Assembly (NCBI GenBank): GCA_013178285.1
Contig: JABLXD010000011.1
Coordinates: 1 to 57,469 of the forward strand
Length of the DNA stretch: 57,469 nt
Direction of reading: 5' to 3'
DNA from: Methanofastidiosum sp.
GTDB taxonomy: Archaea > Methanobacteriota_B > Thermococci > Methanofastidiosales > Methanofastidiosaceae
This document shows, piece after piece, positions 37,632-46,508 of the stretch. The translations under genes were made by a program, and so were the position numbers. The first letter of the stretch is position 1; the number at the start of each line of letters is the position of its first letter. The notes beneath the pieces were generated by a model. The model had not been told where the DNA came from and did no database searches. It saw only the letters and a list, made by a program, of their open reading frames with translations.

Positions 37632-39071
37632 TCACCTTACTCCCCATTTACCTGGATTCATTATTCCGTTGGGGTCGAGCATGTCTTTAATATCGCAGAT
37701 AAGGTCTATCCATCCTGGATCTGCTCTCTTGTTAATTTCTCTAGCGAAGTCTGTTGGTGGCTTGTATGGGATACCTCCAGCATCAATTAAGACTTTTGCT
37801 GCTTCTCTTACACACCAAGCGGCGTTTGCTTCTTCTTCAGGTCTGTCTCTTGGGAATGGTGTCATAATTCTTAACATACCATAGTGACATCCACGGTACA
37901 TTGTAACTCTTGTTGATGGTGATAATGGAATCTTAGCTTTCTTTGTGTAAATTTCTTTCCACAAGTTGTAAACACCTACCCATCTGTTTGAAGGGGTAAA
38001 TGTTCCAGGCCAGGCGATTCCTCCTCCACCCTGCTTACAGTAGTTCTTTGTTGAACCTACAATCTGAGATGGTAATTGAGTTCTTCCTTTCTTTGACTCT
38101 TCAGGAACATCTGTAGATTTAATAGAGTTGCCTTGTTTACCTAGATCTTTTATTACTTTATTGAAAACTTCAACTTTGTTTTCTAATTCCTTTTCTGTGA
38201 ATGCGTACAAGACAGTGTATCCAGTCCATTCTGGAGCGCCTTTTGGTTTTTCAATGTATGGATAAGGAATTGGTACTTGGCTTAACCACCATGAGATTGC
38301 AGTTAGATCATCTGCATATTCATATTTACTGAATGTTCTCATGAATTTTTCCATATCAGTTAGATCGTCTGCAGCAAAAGTTCCGATATGTACGTAATCA
38401 GGTACTGGGGGTATGAATAATCCGAGCTTTGTTACAACACCAGTTGTTCCAAGAGTACCGGTGAATAGACCGTCAAATCTTGGAAGAGGCATACAGCTCT
38501 GCCATGAATCTCTCCTAATTGCGGGAGATCCACACATGAGTATTTCCCCTGTTGGTCTTACTACTTCCATACCAGTAATGTGGTTACTGTTAAGTCCGTA
38601 TCTTCCGCTCATTCCACCAATTCCATGGTGTATTGCACATGATAATACTGATGCAGATGGTGGACCTACTGGCCATCCAAATCTGTATCCTCTTTTAAAT
38701 AGCTCTTGTGCAAATTGAGCCTGACTTACACCTGGCTCTATAACTGCAAATCTTACTTCTTCGTTGATTTCGAGAATTTGATCCATTCTCTTAAGATCCA
38801 TCAAGATACCGCCTTGTTCTGGAACGCAAAGTCCACCAATGTTTGTACCTGCTGTAAATGGTACTACTGGTATCTTCTCTGAATTCGCAAGTCTAAGAAT
38901 TGACTGAATTTCTTCTGGCGTTTTTGGGAGAACAACGTAATTTGGCATCTGTGGCCTCTTGTATGTCATATCGTAGGAATAAGCCCAACAGTCAACAGGA
39001 CTGTTAGAGACCCATTTTTCATCGCCTACGATTTGGCTTAATGTCTTATATATTCTTTCTTTTCTGTCCAA
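37632..39071 (-). CDS. FAD-linked oxidase, GlcD/lactate dehydrogenase type
   Basis: A 479-residue flavoprotein of the FAD_binding_4 family. The FAD-binding stretch includes VLPKTPEEIQSILRLAN near residue 47 and PVVPFTAGTNIGGL near 70; the C-terminal cap has DPNGIMNPGKWG, typical of GlcD and vanillyl-alcohol oxidase relatives. Family members oxidise 2-hydroxy acids such as glycolate or lactate. The start is TTG at 39071 after a strong AGGAGG. Its stop lies next to the ribosome binding site of the HdrD-like gene, so the two make an electron-transfer pair. The direction and substrate are not shown by the sequence. Confidence 0.87.
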   Translation of the reverse strand: MDRKERIYKTLSQIVGDEKWVSNSPVDCWAYSYDMTYKRPQMPNYVVLPKTPEEIQSILRLANSEKIPVVPFTAGTNIGGLCVPEQGGILMDLKRMDQILEINEEVRFAVIEPGVSQAQFAQELFKRGYRFGWPVGPPSASVLSCAIHHGIGGMSGRYGLNSNHITGMEVVRPTGEILMCGSPAIRRDSWQSCMPLPRFDGLFTGTLGTTGVVTKLGLFIPPVPDYVHIGTFAADDLTDMEKFMRTFSKYEYADDLTAISWWLSQVPIPYPYIEKPKGAPEWTGYTVLYAFTEKELENKVEVFNKVIKDLGKQGNSIKSTDVPEESKKGRTQLPSQIVGSTKNYCKQGGGGIAWPGTFTPSNRWVGVYNLWKEIYTKKAKIPLSPSTRVTMYRGCHYGMLRIMTPFPRDRPEEEANAAWCVREAAKVLIDAGGIPYKPPTDFAREINKRADPGWIDLICDIKDMLDPNGIMNPGKWGVR

Positions 39072-39401
39072 AAAGATTCCTCCTGGATTAATTAGACAAG
39101 GTTTAAAATTAGGTTACCTTATCCGATTGTCATTTTAAAAGACCATTTATATATTTTTCGGTATTAAATGTTAGACTCCTTTTTAAATTATTAGTAATAG
39201 ATTTTAATAGTGAATAAATATTTAATCTAAAAGAAATATTTACTTAATAATTTTCGAAAATTGTTCATTTCAAATATTACATTATTTTTTAATATTATTA
39301 TCTTATTAATAATGTCCGATAATATGACTTTATTCCGAAAGATTAAAAAAGGGATAATTTATTCATGAGATTTGAATTACAATAATCTGAGATGAGATAA
39401 T
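39072..39401. promoter_or_regulatory. Long divergent control region between the GlcD/HdrD pair and ramA
   Basis: The 330-base gap holds no gene. For ramA, a TATA-like AATTTATT lies at about 39353-39360, with GAGATGAGATAAT just before the ATG. For the minus-strand gene, AGGAGG precedes the TTG start. A perfect 14-base palindrome is at 39249-39262. The motif TCCGA occurs at about 39124, 39315 and 39336, once in each of three AT-rich surroundings. The length and symmetry suggest shared regulation of the two divergent units. Confidence 0.45.
39249..39262. repeat. Perfect 14-base palindrome, possible operator
   Basis: AATTTTCGAAAATT reads the same on both strands. It sits near the centre of the ramA / GlcD-like divergent gap. 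Its A/T content means such a palindrome could occur by chance, so a regulatory role is only a suggestion. Confidence 0.4.
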
Positions 39402-41030
39402 ATGTCAATGGGGATTGCATTTGATATAGGCACTAGCGGATTTAGAGTTCAGCTTGTTGATCTAGACACTAAGAAAGTATTGAGAACTGCTATTACGTTG
39501 AGGCATCCATTACCGGGTGCAAACGTGATGGATCATCTTAACTTTGCTATTAAGGTAAGTGAGGATATCGCTCACAAATTGATGATTGACGCATTTGAAA
39601 GAATTCTAAATCAGATGAATATAGATCCTAAAACTATTGAAAAAATTGCAATTTGCGGTAATCCAATTCAACTTTCTTTATTTGAGGGGATTAGTATTAA
39701 AGATTTGGCGTATGCCGATCCTAAATACCTTGAAGCTGAAAAAATAGAGATTCAATCGAGAAATGCCAAAGTAATTTCCTCGCAAGAAGTAGGAATTAGG
39801 GGAATGGACGCAGACATATACATACCGCCTGCAATAAAGCACGAAATCGGTGCCGATGCCCTTGCAATGATGCTAAAAAGTAATTTTCTTGATAATAAAG
39901 AAATTTCATTAGTAACAGATTACGGAACAAATGCTGAAATGGCCTTGAAAGTTGGGGATAAAATATTTACAGGTTCTGCAGCATCTGGGCCCGCTCTTGA
40001 AGGTCAAGAAGTATCCTGTGGAATGCTAGCTTCTCCGGGGGCTATATCTGATGTTGTCCTTGAATTTGGATGGCATACGATAGCACTGGATGAGAATATG
40101 ATGCCACAGAGCGTTAGAATTTTAGATTTATGGAAAGAGGAATTTAGAGGAAAGAAACTTTCGAATGTCCAACCAATTGGCGTTACAGGTACTGGAGTAG
40201 TATCGGTCATATATGCAGGGCTTGAAACTGGAGTTATAGAGCTTCCTTACATCTATACTAAAACTAGGAGATTAAGGCTAGATGAAAATATTTACTTTAC
40301 AGAAGATGACCTAAAAGAAGCAGGAAAAGCAATTGGTGCTATAAGAGCAGGCCATCTCACTCTTGCACAGGAAGCTGGGATAAAACTTGAAGACGTAAAG
40401 ACAATGTACATGTGCGGCGCCTCTGGAACATATGTAGATGCAATGAAATCAAGAAAAATAGGTTTGATACCTCCAACTATCCAAAAGGTATACCAAGTTG
40501 GGAATACCTCATTACTTTTGGCCAACGACGTTTTAGTTGGAAAATATACTTTAGATGAATTACAAAAACTTGCCGATAAAATAAGAAGCAAGCACATAAT
40601 GTTTGCAACTTCAAAGATATTCACTGATGTTTATGTCCAAGAGCTTGCATATTGGGAGCAGGGAATGTCTATGGATAAATACAACCAGATGCTCACTTTA
40701 AAAAATATCCAACAACTGCCACCTGTTAAGGGGGATTTAGAAATAAATAAGATAGTTAAGAGGGACATACCGGATATTGGCCAGGAATTGAAAGTAATAG
40801 ATCACATTGGAGTAGAACTATTTGCAGAATTTGAAAATTGTCAAGGCTGCGGAAAATGTGAAAAAGTATGCCCCGAAAGAGCTTTAAAGGTAGAAGAAAT
40901 AGAAGAAGGGTATTTCAAAATAAGAATACTCTCTGAAAGATGTAATGGCGAGGCATGTTTAAGGTGTCAATCCTCGTGCCCCTATAAAGTATTTAAATTT
41001 GAAAAACTTACAGAATCACTTGACAGGTGA
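39402..41030 (+). CDS. ramA: Corrinoid protein reductive activase (RamA/RACo-like)
   Basis: A 542-residue protein of the DUF4445 group. It uses ATP to reduce inactive Co(II) corrinoid proteins to Co(I), so that methyltransferases can work. The N-terminal ASKHA-like ATPase starts with GIAFDIGTSGFRVQLVD; VTDYGTNAEMAL near residue 170 and GTGVVSVIYAG near 265 are further nucleotide-binding motifs. The C-terminus carries two [4Fe-4S] clusters (CQGCGKCEKVCP near 485, and CLRCQSSCP near 520), which places it with archaeal RamA rather than bacterial RACo, whose iron-sulfur domain is N-terminal. It implies methyl transfer from methylamines, methanol or methylthiols in this organism. It overlaps the WYL gene. 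Confidence 0.88.
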   Translation: MSMGIAFDIGTSGFRVQLVDLDTKKVLRTAITLRHPLPGANVMDHLNFAIKVSEDIAHKLMIDAFERILNQMNIDPKTIEKIAICGNPIQLSLFEGISIKDLAYADPKYLEAEKIEIQSRNAKVISSQEVGIRGMDADIYIPPAIKHEIGADALAMMLKSNFLDNKEISLVTDYGTNAEMALKVGDKIFTGSAASGPALEGQEVSCGMLASPGAISDVVLEFGWHTIALDENMMPQSVRILDLWKEEFRGKKLSNVQPIGVTGTGVVSVIYAGLETGVIELPYIYTKTRRLRLDENIYFTEDDLKEAGKAIGAIRAGHLTLAQEAGIKLEDVKTMYMCGASGTYVDAMKSRKIGLIPPTIQKVYQVGNTSLLLANDVLVGKYTLDELQKLADKIRSKHIMFATSKIFTDVYVQELAYWEQGMSMDKYNQMLTLKNIQQLPPVKGDLEINKIVKRDIPDIGQELKVIDHIGVELFAEFENCQGCGKCEKVCPERALKVEEIEEGYFKIRILSERCNGEACLRCQSSCPYKVFKFEKLTESLDR

Positions 41031-43083
41031 GTTATTGGACGCATGGGAAAAGGTTAAGGAGTTATCTGCAAAACAGATAGAGAACACTCTTAAAGTTTGG
41101 GGGGTTGACCCTACGACGCCTAGAGAGCAGATTATTGACTCTCTAAAGGTAGCTTTGGAAAAAGAAAGTAATATAGAATCTGTTTTTAATTCATTGTCTC
41201 TTAAGGAAAAGGAATTTCTAGGTATTTTACTTATGGCCGGGGGTGTTAAGAAACAGCAAGACGCCCAAAATATTTTCATTGAAAAATACAGCTTCTGGAC
41301 ATTTGAAGAAGTTATTAAAACTCTCGAGACCAACCTATTAGTTTTGGATGGAATGGATGGGATAATTAAGACTTATGTTATAAATCCTATGCTAAAAGAA
41401 AAATTAATCAATACCTTCAAGAAGATCCCTGAAGAGATACCTCTCGATAGTTTACAGATTAGAAAAGATAAAAATCTTCTTATTTCAGATCTTATTATTT
41501 TTTTATCCTTTGTTGCAAAAGAAGAGTTGAAACTCACAGCCAAAAAGGAAATATCAAAAAAAGACCAAGAGCGATTCATTGAAAAGCTCCACATAAAAAA
41601 TGAGTCAAGGTCCCAGTTTATCGAAAGTCTTGCTCTTGATTTTGGCCTAATCAAGATATCTGGAGATCAGTATATACTCACCGATAAGATTAATGAGATT
41701 CTCCCTATAACAGATGAAGACCTAATTCGATTGTTCTTCAAGTATATCTTTTTCGGACTTGAGAGCATTGAAGGTTTTAAGAGAAAGGAAATTTTCATAA
41801 GTAGGGTAAATGAGCTCAACATTAGAATCGTCCTTGACGCGATTAAGAAAGTAGAAGTTGGAAAAAATATCTACATTAAATCTTTTATTAAAAAATTACA
41901 GAATATGCTATTTGATGAAAAAGATGAAAATCGTTGGATTTATTTTGACGATAAATTCTTTGAAAAGGTAATATCTGATTATCTACTGTGGTTGGGGATA
42001 GTCGATGGCGGGTTTAAAGATGGGAAAATGATTTCTTTCTCGCTCACTGAGTTTGGTAAGGAGCTTTTGACTTTAGAAAGAAAAGCTTCAAAAGAGCCCA
42101 CAATTTACTTAGATAAGAGCAATAAAGTAGAGCAGAAAAAGATTCTTTTCATGACTCCAAACTTTGAGATATCTGTTTTATCTGAAGAGATAGATAAAAT
42201 TGCGCTTTTTGATTTGAATAGATTTGCCGACATACAGAAAGCTGATATAGTAAGTTTGTATCAGATAACGTCAGAAACGATTATGAAAGGTATCGAATCT
42301 GGATTTTCTCTTGATAGAATAATTAGCTTTTTGAAAAAATACTCTTCTAATGACATACCTCAGAATGTTATATACCAACTTAGGGACTGGGCTTCTAAAT
42401 ATGGGAAAGTAAGGGCCTTCAAGGGTATATTCATAGTAGTAAATGACATGCCTCTATTCTTGGAAATAAACAAGAGGATCCAAAATTATATTGAACAGTC
42501 TATCGAACCAAACATTATTCTGATAAAAGAAGAGAATATTCCAAAGATAAGAGAGATTTTGGAGAAGAATGGGATATTTATACAGATTCACATTGAAGGA
42601 TACGATGAAAAGAAAGAATCCTTTCTAGAAAAATCTTCTGAAAATATTGATTTGAAATCTGAGATCAAATCTATTAAGGAAGGGTACTTAACTGGGTTAA
42701 AGAAAGAAGATACGGAATATTTCTTTAGAGAAGAAGGATTTGAAAGGAGTATGGATATCAGGCCAAATATAACAAGAGACTTAATCGAAGCATCAAAAAG
42801 AAAAAAATCTGTTCTTTTATCATATTTTGATCTTGAGGACAAGGTATCTAGGACATCAAGGATCAATCCCTTAGGCGTCGTAGTGGCAGAGAAGAGATAT
42901 CTTGTTGGATATGACACAGCTGAAAAATGCATCAAAGCTTTGAGGGTTGATGTAATATCTGACCTCTCCATAGAAAACAATGAATTTTTAAGGCCTGATA
43001 ACTTTACAGTTAAAAACTGGTGGAGAAAATATGGAAGAGACTATTCTGAGTCTAAGAAAAAGGATATCCCAATTCCTAAATAA
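40999..43083 (+). CDS. Helicase_C_3-like and WYL-domain protein
   Basis: A protein of up to 694 residues. The N-terminal 350 residues are helical with several winged-helix-like segments. Residues about 370-480 (LFMTPNFEISVLSEEID to FKGIFIVVND) match the domain found C-terminally in XPB-like helicases (Helicase_C_3). Near 590-665 is a WYL domain (VLLSYFDLEDKVSRTSRINPLGVVV, then KRYLVGYD). WYL domains sense ligands or nucleic acid in regulators and defence systems. The frame opens with TTG at 40999 inside the ramA end; a TTG at 41035 just after GGTGAG is an alternative start. Either way it is translationally close to ramA. No helicase motor is visible, so it is not itself a helicase. Confidence 0.7.
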   Translation: MKNLQNHLTGELLDAWEKVKELSAKQIENTLKVWGVDPTTPREQIIDSLKVALEKESNIESVFNSLSLKEKEFLGILLMAGGVKKQQDAQNIFIEKYSFWTFEEVIKTLETNLLVLDGMDGIIKTYVINPMLKEKLINTFKKIPEEIPLDSLQIRKDKNLLISDLIIFLSFVAKEELKLTAKKEISKKDQERFIEKLHIKNESRSQFIESLALDFGLIKISGDQYILTDKINEILPITDEDLIRLFFKYIFFGLESIEGFKRKEIFISRVNELNIRIVLDAIKKVEVGKNIYIKSFIKKLQNMLFDEKDENRWIYFDDKFFEKVISDYLLWLGIVDGGFKDGKMISFSLTEFGKELLTLERKASKEPTIYLDKSNKVEQKKILFMTPNFEISVLSEEIDKIALFDLNRFADIQKADIVSLYQITSETIMKGIESGFSLDRIISFLKKYSSNDIPQNVIYQLRDWASKYGKVRAFKGIFIVVNDMPLFLEINKRIQNYIEQSIEPNIILIKEENIPKIREILEKNGIFIQIHIEGYDEKKESFLEKSSENIDLKSEIKSIKEGYLTGLKKEDTEYFFREEGFERSMDIRPNITRDLIEASKRKKSVLLSYFDLEDKVSRTSRINPLGVVVAEKRYLVGYDTAEKCIKALRVDVISDLSIENNEFLRPDNFTVKNWWRKYGRDYSESKKKDIPIPK

Positions 43084-43891
43084 AGATTACAAAATATTTT
43101 TTGTAAACTCTGCAACATTTGGTCTTTTTTCTATCCTTTTTGATTCTAACATATCTAGAATAGGAATACCCGATCAGGGAGGATTTAAGGGTTTCCTTGA
43201 GATTCCAAAACTACTGAAAAAAAATTATATTGAAATGCCTACTGATAATGGGGTCATTGTTCCAAGATTTAAAAAAGAATTTGATGTTTATTTATTCTCC
43301 TCGTTATCCGGGTACTTAAAATCTAATCCTTCTAAAAAGATTTGTGAAGAATTAATGAATCAGGGGATTATTTCAATTGAAGATATATCTGGGGTATTCT
43401 CAGATAAAGAATTTGGCTGGGCCGATATAGTATATTGTTCAACAGGTAGCCCAAAGATATTGGAGTGCGGATACGGTGGATTTGTCGGAGTTTCTTCCGA
43501 CATCGACCTTGAAGAATCAGAAAAAGTAATGGCCCTTTCAAAAATGCCTGAAAGTTACTTCCTAAAACTTATCGATGAAGTTGAAAATTCAAAAGAAAAA
43601 TTGGATGCATTAAGGGATATGGCACAAATATTCCATAAATCTTCGCTCGACATACCCTATAATGATCCCAAATCATTTTCTATTTTTGTTAGAAATGAAA
43701 ATCCCAATAAGACTCTTGAGGCGTTAAACAAAGAAATTAAACCAAAAAGTGGGAAATCGCTTTTTACCAAGTGCCCAAGGTACGATCGCACAAAAGAAAA
43801 AGGTTTTGTAATAGAAACCATCAAACTTTATGGAATGGAAAAAAATGAGATAAAAGAGCTTTGTGAAAAGATAGAAAAGTTCATTTCATAA
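43031..43891 (+). CDS. PLP fold-type I-like protein, function unknown
   Basis: A 286-residue protein. The central part (YCSTGSPKILECGYGGFVG, near residues 137-155) resembles the cofactor-lysine loop and following glycine-rich turn of DegT/aminotransferase-like PLP enzymes, with K144 or so as the candidate PLP lysine. Other PLP motifs are weak, and the protein is shorter than normal enzymes of that fold by about 80-100 residues. It starts 53 bases inside the WYL gene with GGAGAAAAT before the ATG, so expression is linked. It may be a diverged or reduced family member. The assignment is tentative. Confidence 0.5.
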   Translation: MEETILSLRKRISQFLNKDYKIFFVNSATFGLFSILFDSNISRIGIPDQGGFKGFLEIPKLLKKNYIEMPTDNGVIVPRFKKEFDVYLFSSLSGYLKSNPSKKICEELMNQGIISIEDISGVFSDKEFGWADIVYCSTGSPKILECGYGGFVGVSSDIDLEESEKVMALSKMPESYFLKLIDEVENSKEKLDALRDMAQIFHKSSLDIPYNDPKSFSIFVRNENPNKTLEALNKEIKPKSGKSLFTKCPRYDRTKEKGFVIETIKLYGMEKNEIKELCEKIEKFIS

Positions 43892-44366
43892 TTCTGTAGA
43901 GAATCAATCCAATAGGTACTAATAACAAGGCTAAATATTGATAAGGGTATTCTTTTCCGAATTTATTTTCCATTAGGATTTTAAGATTATCTGTATTTTC
44001 AGAAGGGGAATTAAATAGATATACCTTATTCTTTCTGATTAAAACATACCCCTTGCCCCATGTAGAAGTGAACGAGTAACCATCGATCCCATTGTAAGAA
44101 TACTCCTTGGATTCTTGAATCTTATACCCGCCCCTCGAGGCTAAGAATTCATTCAGTAGTAAGGAAGCTGAATTTTCATCATAACATATGAATTCAACGA
44201 GATTTTCTTCAAAGCCTTGAAAATAGATTCTGTATCCTTCTTTTAGAAAAGGTTTAATCTCCTTAGGAATATCTCCATCATTTAATGGGACTATAAGAGA
44301 AGTCATTTCACAAGAAATTGGAAAAGCTGCTATTAGTAGAAGTAGAATAGCACCCATTATTTTCAT
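43881..44366 (-). CDS. Exported protein with C-terminal membrane anchor, unknown
   Basis: About 161 residues from the preferred ATG 44366 (MKIMGAILLLL); a longer frame to 44408 overlaps the next gene's 5' region. The N-terminus is a signal peptide with SC just after it, possibly a lipobox. The body (GYRIYFQGFEENLVEFICYDENSASLLL, read in pieces) is a mixed alpha/beta domain, and one membrane helix (YLALLLVPIGLILYRI) closes the protein. No family is recognised. Its end overlaps the end of the convergent PLP-like gene by 11 bases. Confidence 0.6.
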   Translation of the reverse strand: MKIMGAILLLLIAAFPISCEMTSLIVPLNDGDIPKEIKPFLKEGYRIYFQGFEENLVEFICYDENSASLLLNEFLASRGGYKIQESKEYSYNGIDGYSFTSTWGKGYVLIRKNKVYLFNSPSENTDNLKILMENKFGKEYPYQYLALLLVPIGLILYRIMK

Positions 44367-44439
44367 GGATGATATCCTAATGATTAGTTTAAAAACTATT
44401 TGGCACAAGCCATATAAAAAAAATACTAAATTTCATTTC

Positions 44440-44997
44440 ATGAAAAGAAGAACCCATATAGCTTTGGGCATGTTATCGGCTGGCATCACCATACTTATCC
44501 TAATTGCCATTGGGATAAAGACGGAGTTACCTTTAGGAGATCTTATTATTCTTGGAGCTATTTTTGGGATTCTTCCGGACCTAGACATATTTATCAAAAA
44601 GCACAGAAATGGATTTACACATTCTATATTCACATCAATTTTAGTATTTTCTAGTATTCTAATCTTATCTGTAATCGAATACGGGGGGTTTTTTTCTAAT
44701 TTTTTCACATGGGATTCTGCTCTTGTTGCTTCAATTGCCGTTTTTTCACATACTCTTGCAGATAGCCTCACCTCATGGGGTGTACCATTGTACTATCCTT
44801 TTGGCAAGAGAAAACATGTTCATTTCCCCTTGATTGGGGGACGATTAAGGTATGATAATTCTTTTGCAAATATGGCAATAGAGATTTCTTCAATTTTTTT
44901 ACTTATACTGATAGTTGCAACCGGGATATTTACAGGATTAGAATCTTCTCCTGAAAATTCCATTAAATTAGTTAGAGATATAATAAGTTACTTCTAG
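44440..44997 (+). CDS. Membrane-bound metal-dependent hydrolase (YdjM/DUF457 family)
   Basis: About 185 residues from ATG 44440 (MKRRTHIALG). The family hallmark histidines and aspartates are visible: RTHIALG at the start, GILPDLDIF near residue 45, GFTHSIFTS near 60 and FSHTLADSLTSWG near 107. Four or five hydrophobic segments place it in the membrane. Related proteins are called YdjM or LexA-regulated, membrane-bound hydrolases; no substrate is established. An earlier ATG at 44365 would add 25 residues with no homology feel. Confidence 0.8.
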   Translation: MKRRTHIALGMLSAGITILILIAIGIKTELPLGDLIILGAIFGILPDLDIFIKKHRNGFTHSIFTSILVFSSILILSVIEYGGFFSNFFTWDSALVASIAVFSHTLADSLTSWGVPLYYPFGKRKHVHFPLIGGRLRYDNSFANMAIEISSIFLLILIVATGIFTGLESSPENSIKLVRDIISYF

Positions 44998-45051
44998 TCG
45001 TTCCATAAAAAGTTTTAAATATCTAAATTCATTATTATAATAGGTGATATA

Positions 45052-45279
45052 ATGGTTGTTGCTTTTGCCCTCATCGTGGGGGATGCTGGAAAAGAAAAGA
45101 AGATACTTGAAAGTCTAAAGAGTATGAAGGAAGTTGAGGAAGCATATATTGTATATGGCGAATATGACATCGTTGTTAAGGTAAATGTGGAGCAGTTAAA
45201 AGACCTTGATCCGTTCCTTACAGAGAAGATTAGGAACATTGATGGGGTCCAAATGACTTCAACAATGATTGCATTATAA
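45052..45279 (+). CDS. Stand-alone Lrp/AsnC ligand-binding (RAM) domain protein
   Basis: A 75-residue protein that is only the effector-binding half of an Lrp/AsnC regulator: the beta-alpha-beta-beta-alpha-beta pattern with VEEAYIVYGEYDIVVKV and GVQMTSTMIAL. There is no DNA-binding domain. Such proteins oligomerise in rings, bind amino acids and can form mixed complexes with full-length Lrp proteins. GGTGATATA precedes the ATG. Transcribed alone. Confidence 0.88.
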   Translation: MVVAFALIVGDAGKEKKILESLKSMKEVEEAYIVYGEYDIVVKVNVEQLKDLDPFLTEKIRNIDGVQMTSTMIAL

Positions 45280-45286
45280 GCTCTAA

Positions 45287-45377
45287 AGAACCGGCTAATA
45301 GGTTATATTTTTTATTTAATATGTTGCATATTGAGCTAAGGATATCTAAATTAGTATTATTATTGATGGCCGGTTCT
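45287..45377. repeat. 91-base element bounded by an exact inverted repeat
   Basis: AGAACCGGC (45287-45295) and GCCGGTTCT (45369-45377) are exact inverted repeats about 73 bases apart, GC-rich ends around a very AT-rich interior. A second GGTTCT follows at 45382. The nine-base stem plus one G-U pair could form a long-range hairpin in RNA. It may be a small structured RNA, a 3' UTR element, or a small inverted-repeat element; no flanking target duplication is clear. Confidence 0.45.
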
Positions 45378-45544
45378 AAAAGGTTCTTTCAGTATATTTT
45401 AAATTAAAGTATTATTATTGAATTCTAATATATTTTCATTTATCTAAAACCTTATATATAATTTTAGTCCAAAAAATGTTATATTTTAATTATCCTTGTA
45501 AGACATTATAATGATTTGCATATATTTTTATATTAGGTAATATT

Positions 45545-46468
45545 ATGGAAAAAGATCAGAAAAAAACTCTTAAATTCCTCTCTTTATTGTTAACATTCTT
45601 TTTTGTTACTGCTTTCTTATCTGTTAATCCTACTTTTTCCGAAAATCAGCAACTTGAAATTACTTATCTCAAAATTGATGTAGAGATAATGGAAGACCGA
45701 TCCTTAAAAGAATCGATTGATATAATTATCTATCCAAAAGAAGAAATTGAGTTTAATCTTTACCTCCCAAATGATTACAAAAACTTAGATATTTTATTTA
45801 ATGATGAGTTGCTTAATACTACATCAGGTCAGAAAATAAAATTAATACCTAATGAATTAAATAGTATAAAGGTAAGCTATACCTTATCAAACGCTATTGA
45901 GGTAAAGAAAAATGATCTAATCTATACGAGGGAGTTAGTTTACCCGAATGTCAAAAATCTGATTTTTAGAATAAAACTTCCACAAGCATATGGGGTTAAT
46001 AGCGAGGATATTTCTTCAATTATCCCAGAACCTACATACTTACAAAGTGACGGTAAACGAATCATTGTTCTGTGGGAGATGAAGTCACCTCAAACTCCAA
46101 CGATGTTTAAAATTAAATATAGCTCGCTTGTGCAAAATAACGGATTTGGTACCACTATCCTAATCCCTTTGGCATTTGTCATGATATGTTTAATTTCAAT
46201 AGGGGTATTTCTTTTTTATAGGTCTTCACATAAAGAGCCAGATGTTAAAATTCCGCCTTCTCTTCTTTCAGAGGATGAAATGATTATATGCGACATATTG
46301 AAAAATGAGGGTGGCAAGATGAAACAAAAAAGGCTATCTAGTTTAACAGGATTTTCAAAAGCCAAAATTACTAAAATTCTAACAAATCTTGAAAAAAAGG
46401 AGCTTATTGAAAGAGAACCGATTGGTAGAACATTTGTCATTACTTTAAAAAAGAAAATTGACCATTAG
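45545..46468 (+). CDS. Membrane-anchored winged-helix regulator
   Basis: A 307-residue protein. An N-terminal membrane segment or signal (FLSLLLTFFFVTAFL) leads to an extracytoplasmic beta-rich domain (residues about 35-195). A second membrane helix lies at about 200-222 (ILIPLAFVMICLISIGVF), then a cytoplasmic winged helix at about 240-300 (MKQKRLSSLTGFSKAKITKI recognition helix, EPIGRTFVI wing). This layout, common in Euryarchaeota, suggests that an outside signal is passed to DNA without a kinase. TATA-like sequences lie at about 45452 and 45520-45533. Its target genes are unknown. Confidence 0.8.
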   Translation: MEKDQKKTLKFLSLLLTFFFVTAFLSVNPTFSENQQLEITYLKIDVEIMEDRSLKESIDIIIYPKEEIEFNLYLPNDYKNLDILFNDELLNTTSGQKIKLIPNELNSIKVSYTLSNAIEVKKNDLIYTRELVYPNVKNLIFRIKLPQAYGVNSEDISSIIPEPTYLQSDGKRIIVLWEMKSPQTPTMFKIKYSSLVQNNGFGTTILIPLAFVMICLISIGVFLFYRSSHKEPDVKIPPSLLSEDEMIICDILKNEGGKMKQKRLSSLTGFSKAKITKILTNLEKKELIEREPIGRTFVITLKKKIDH

Positions 46469-46508
46469 TTTTTTATAAGAAAATTAATGTCTTAAGTTAG
46501 GTGTATAT

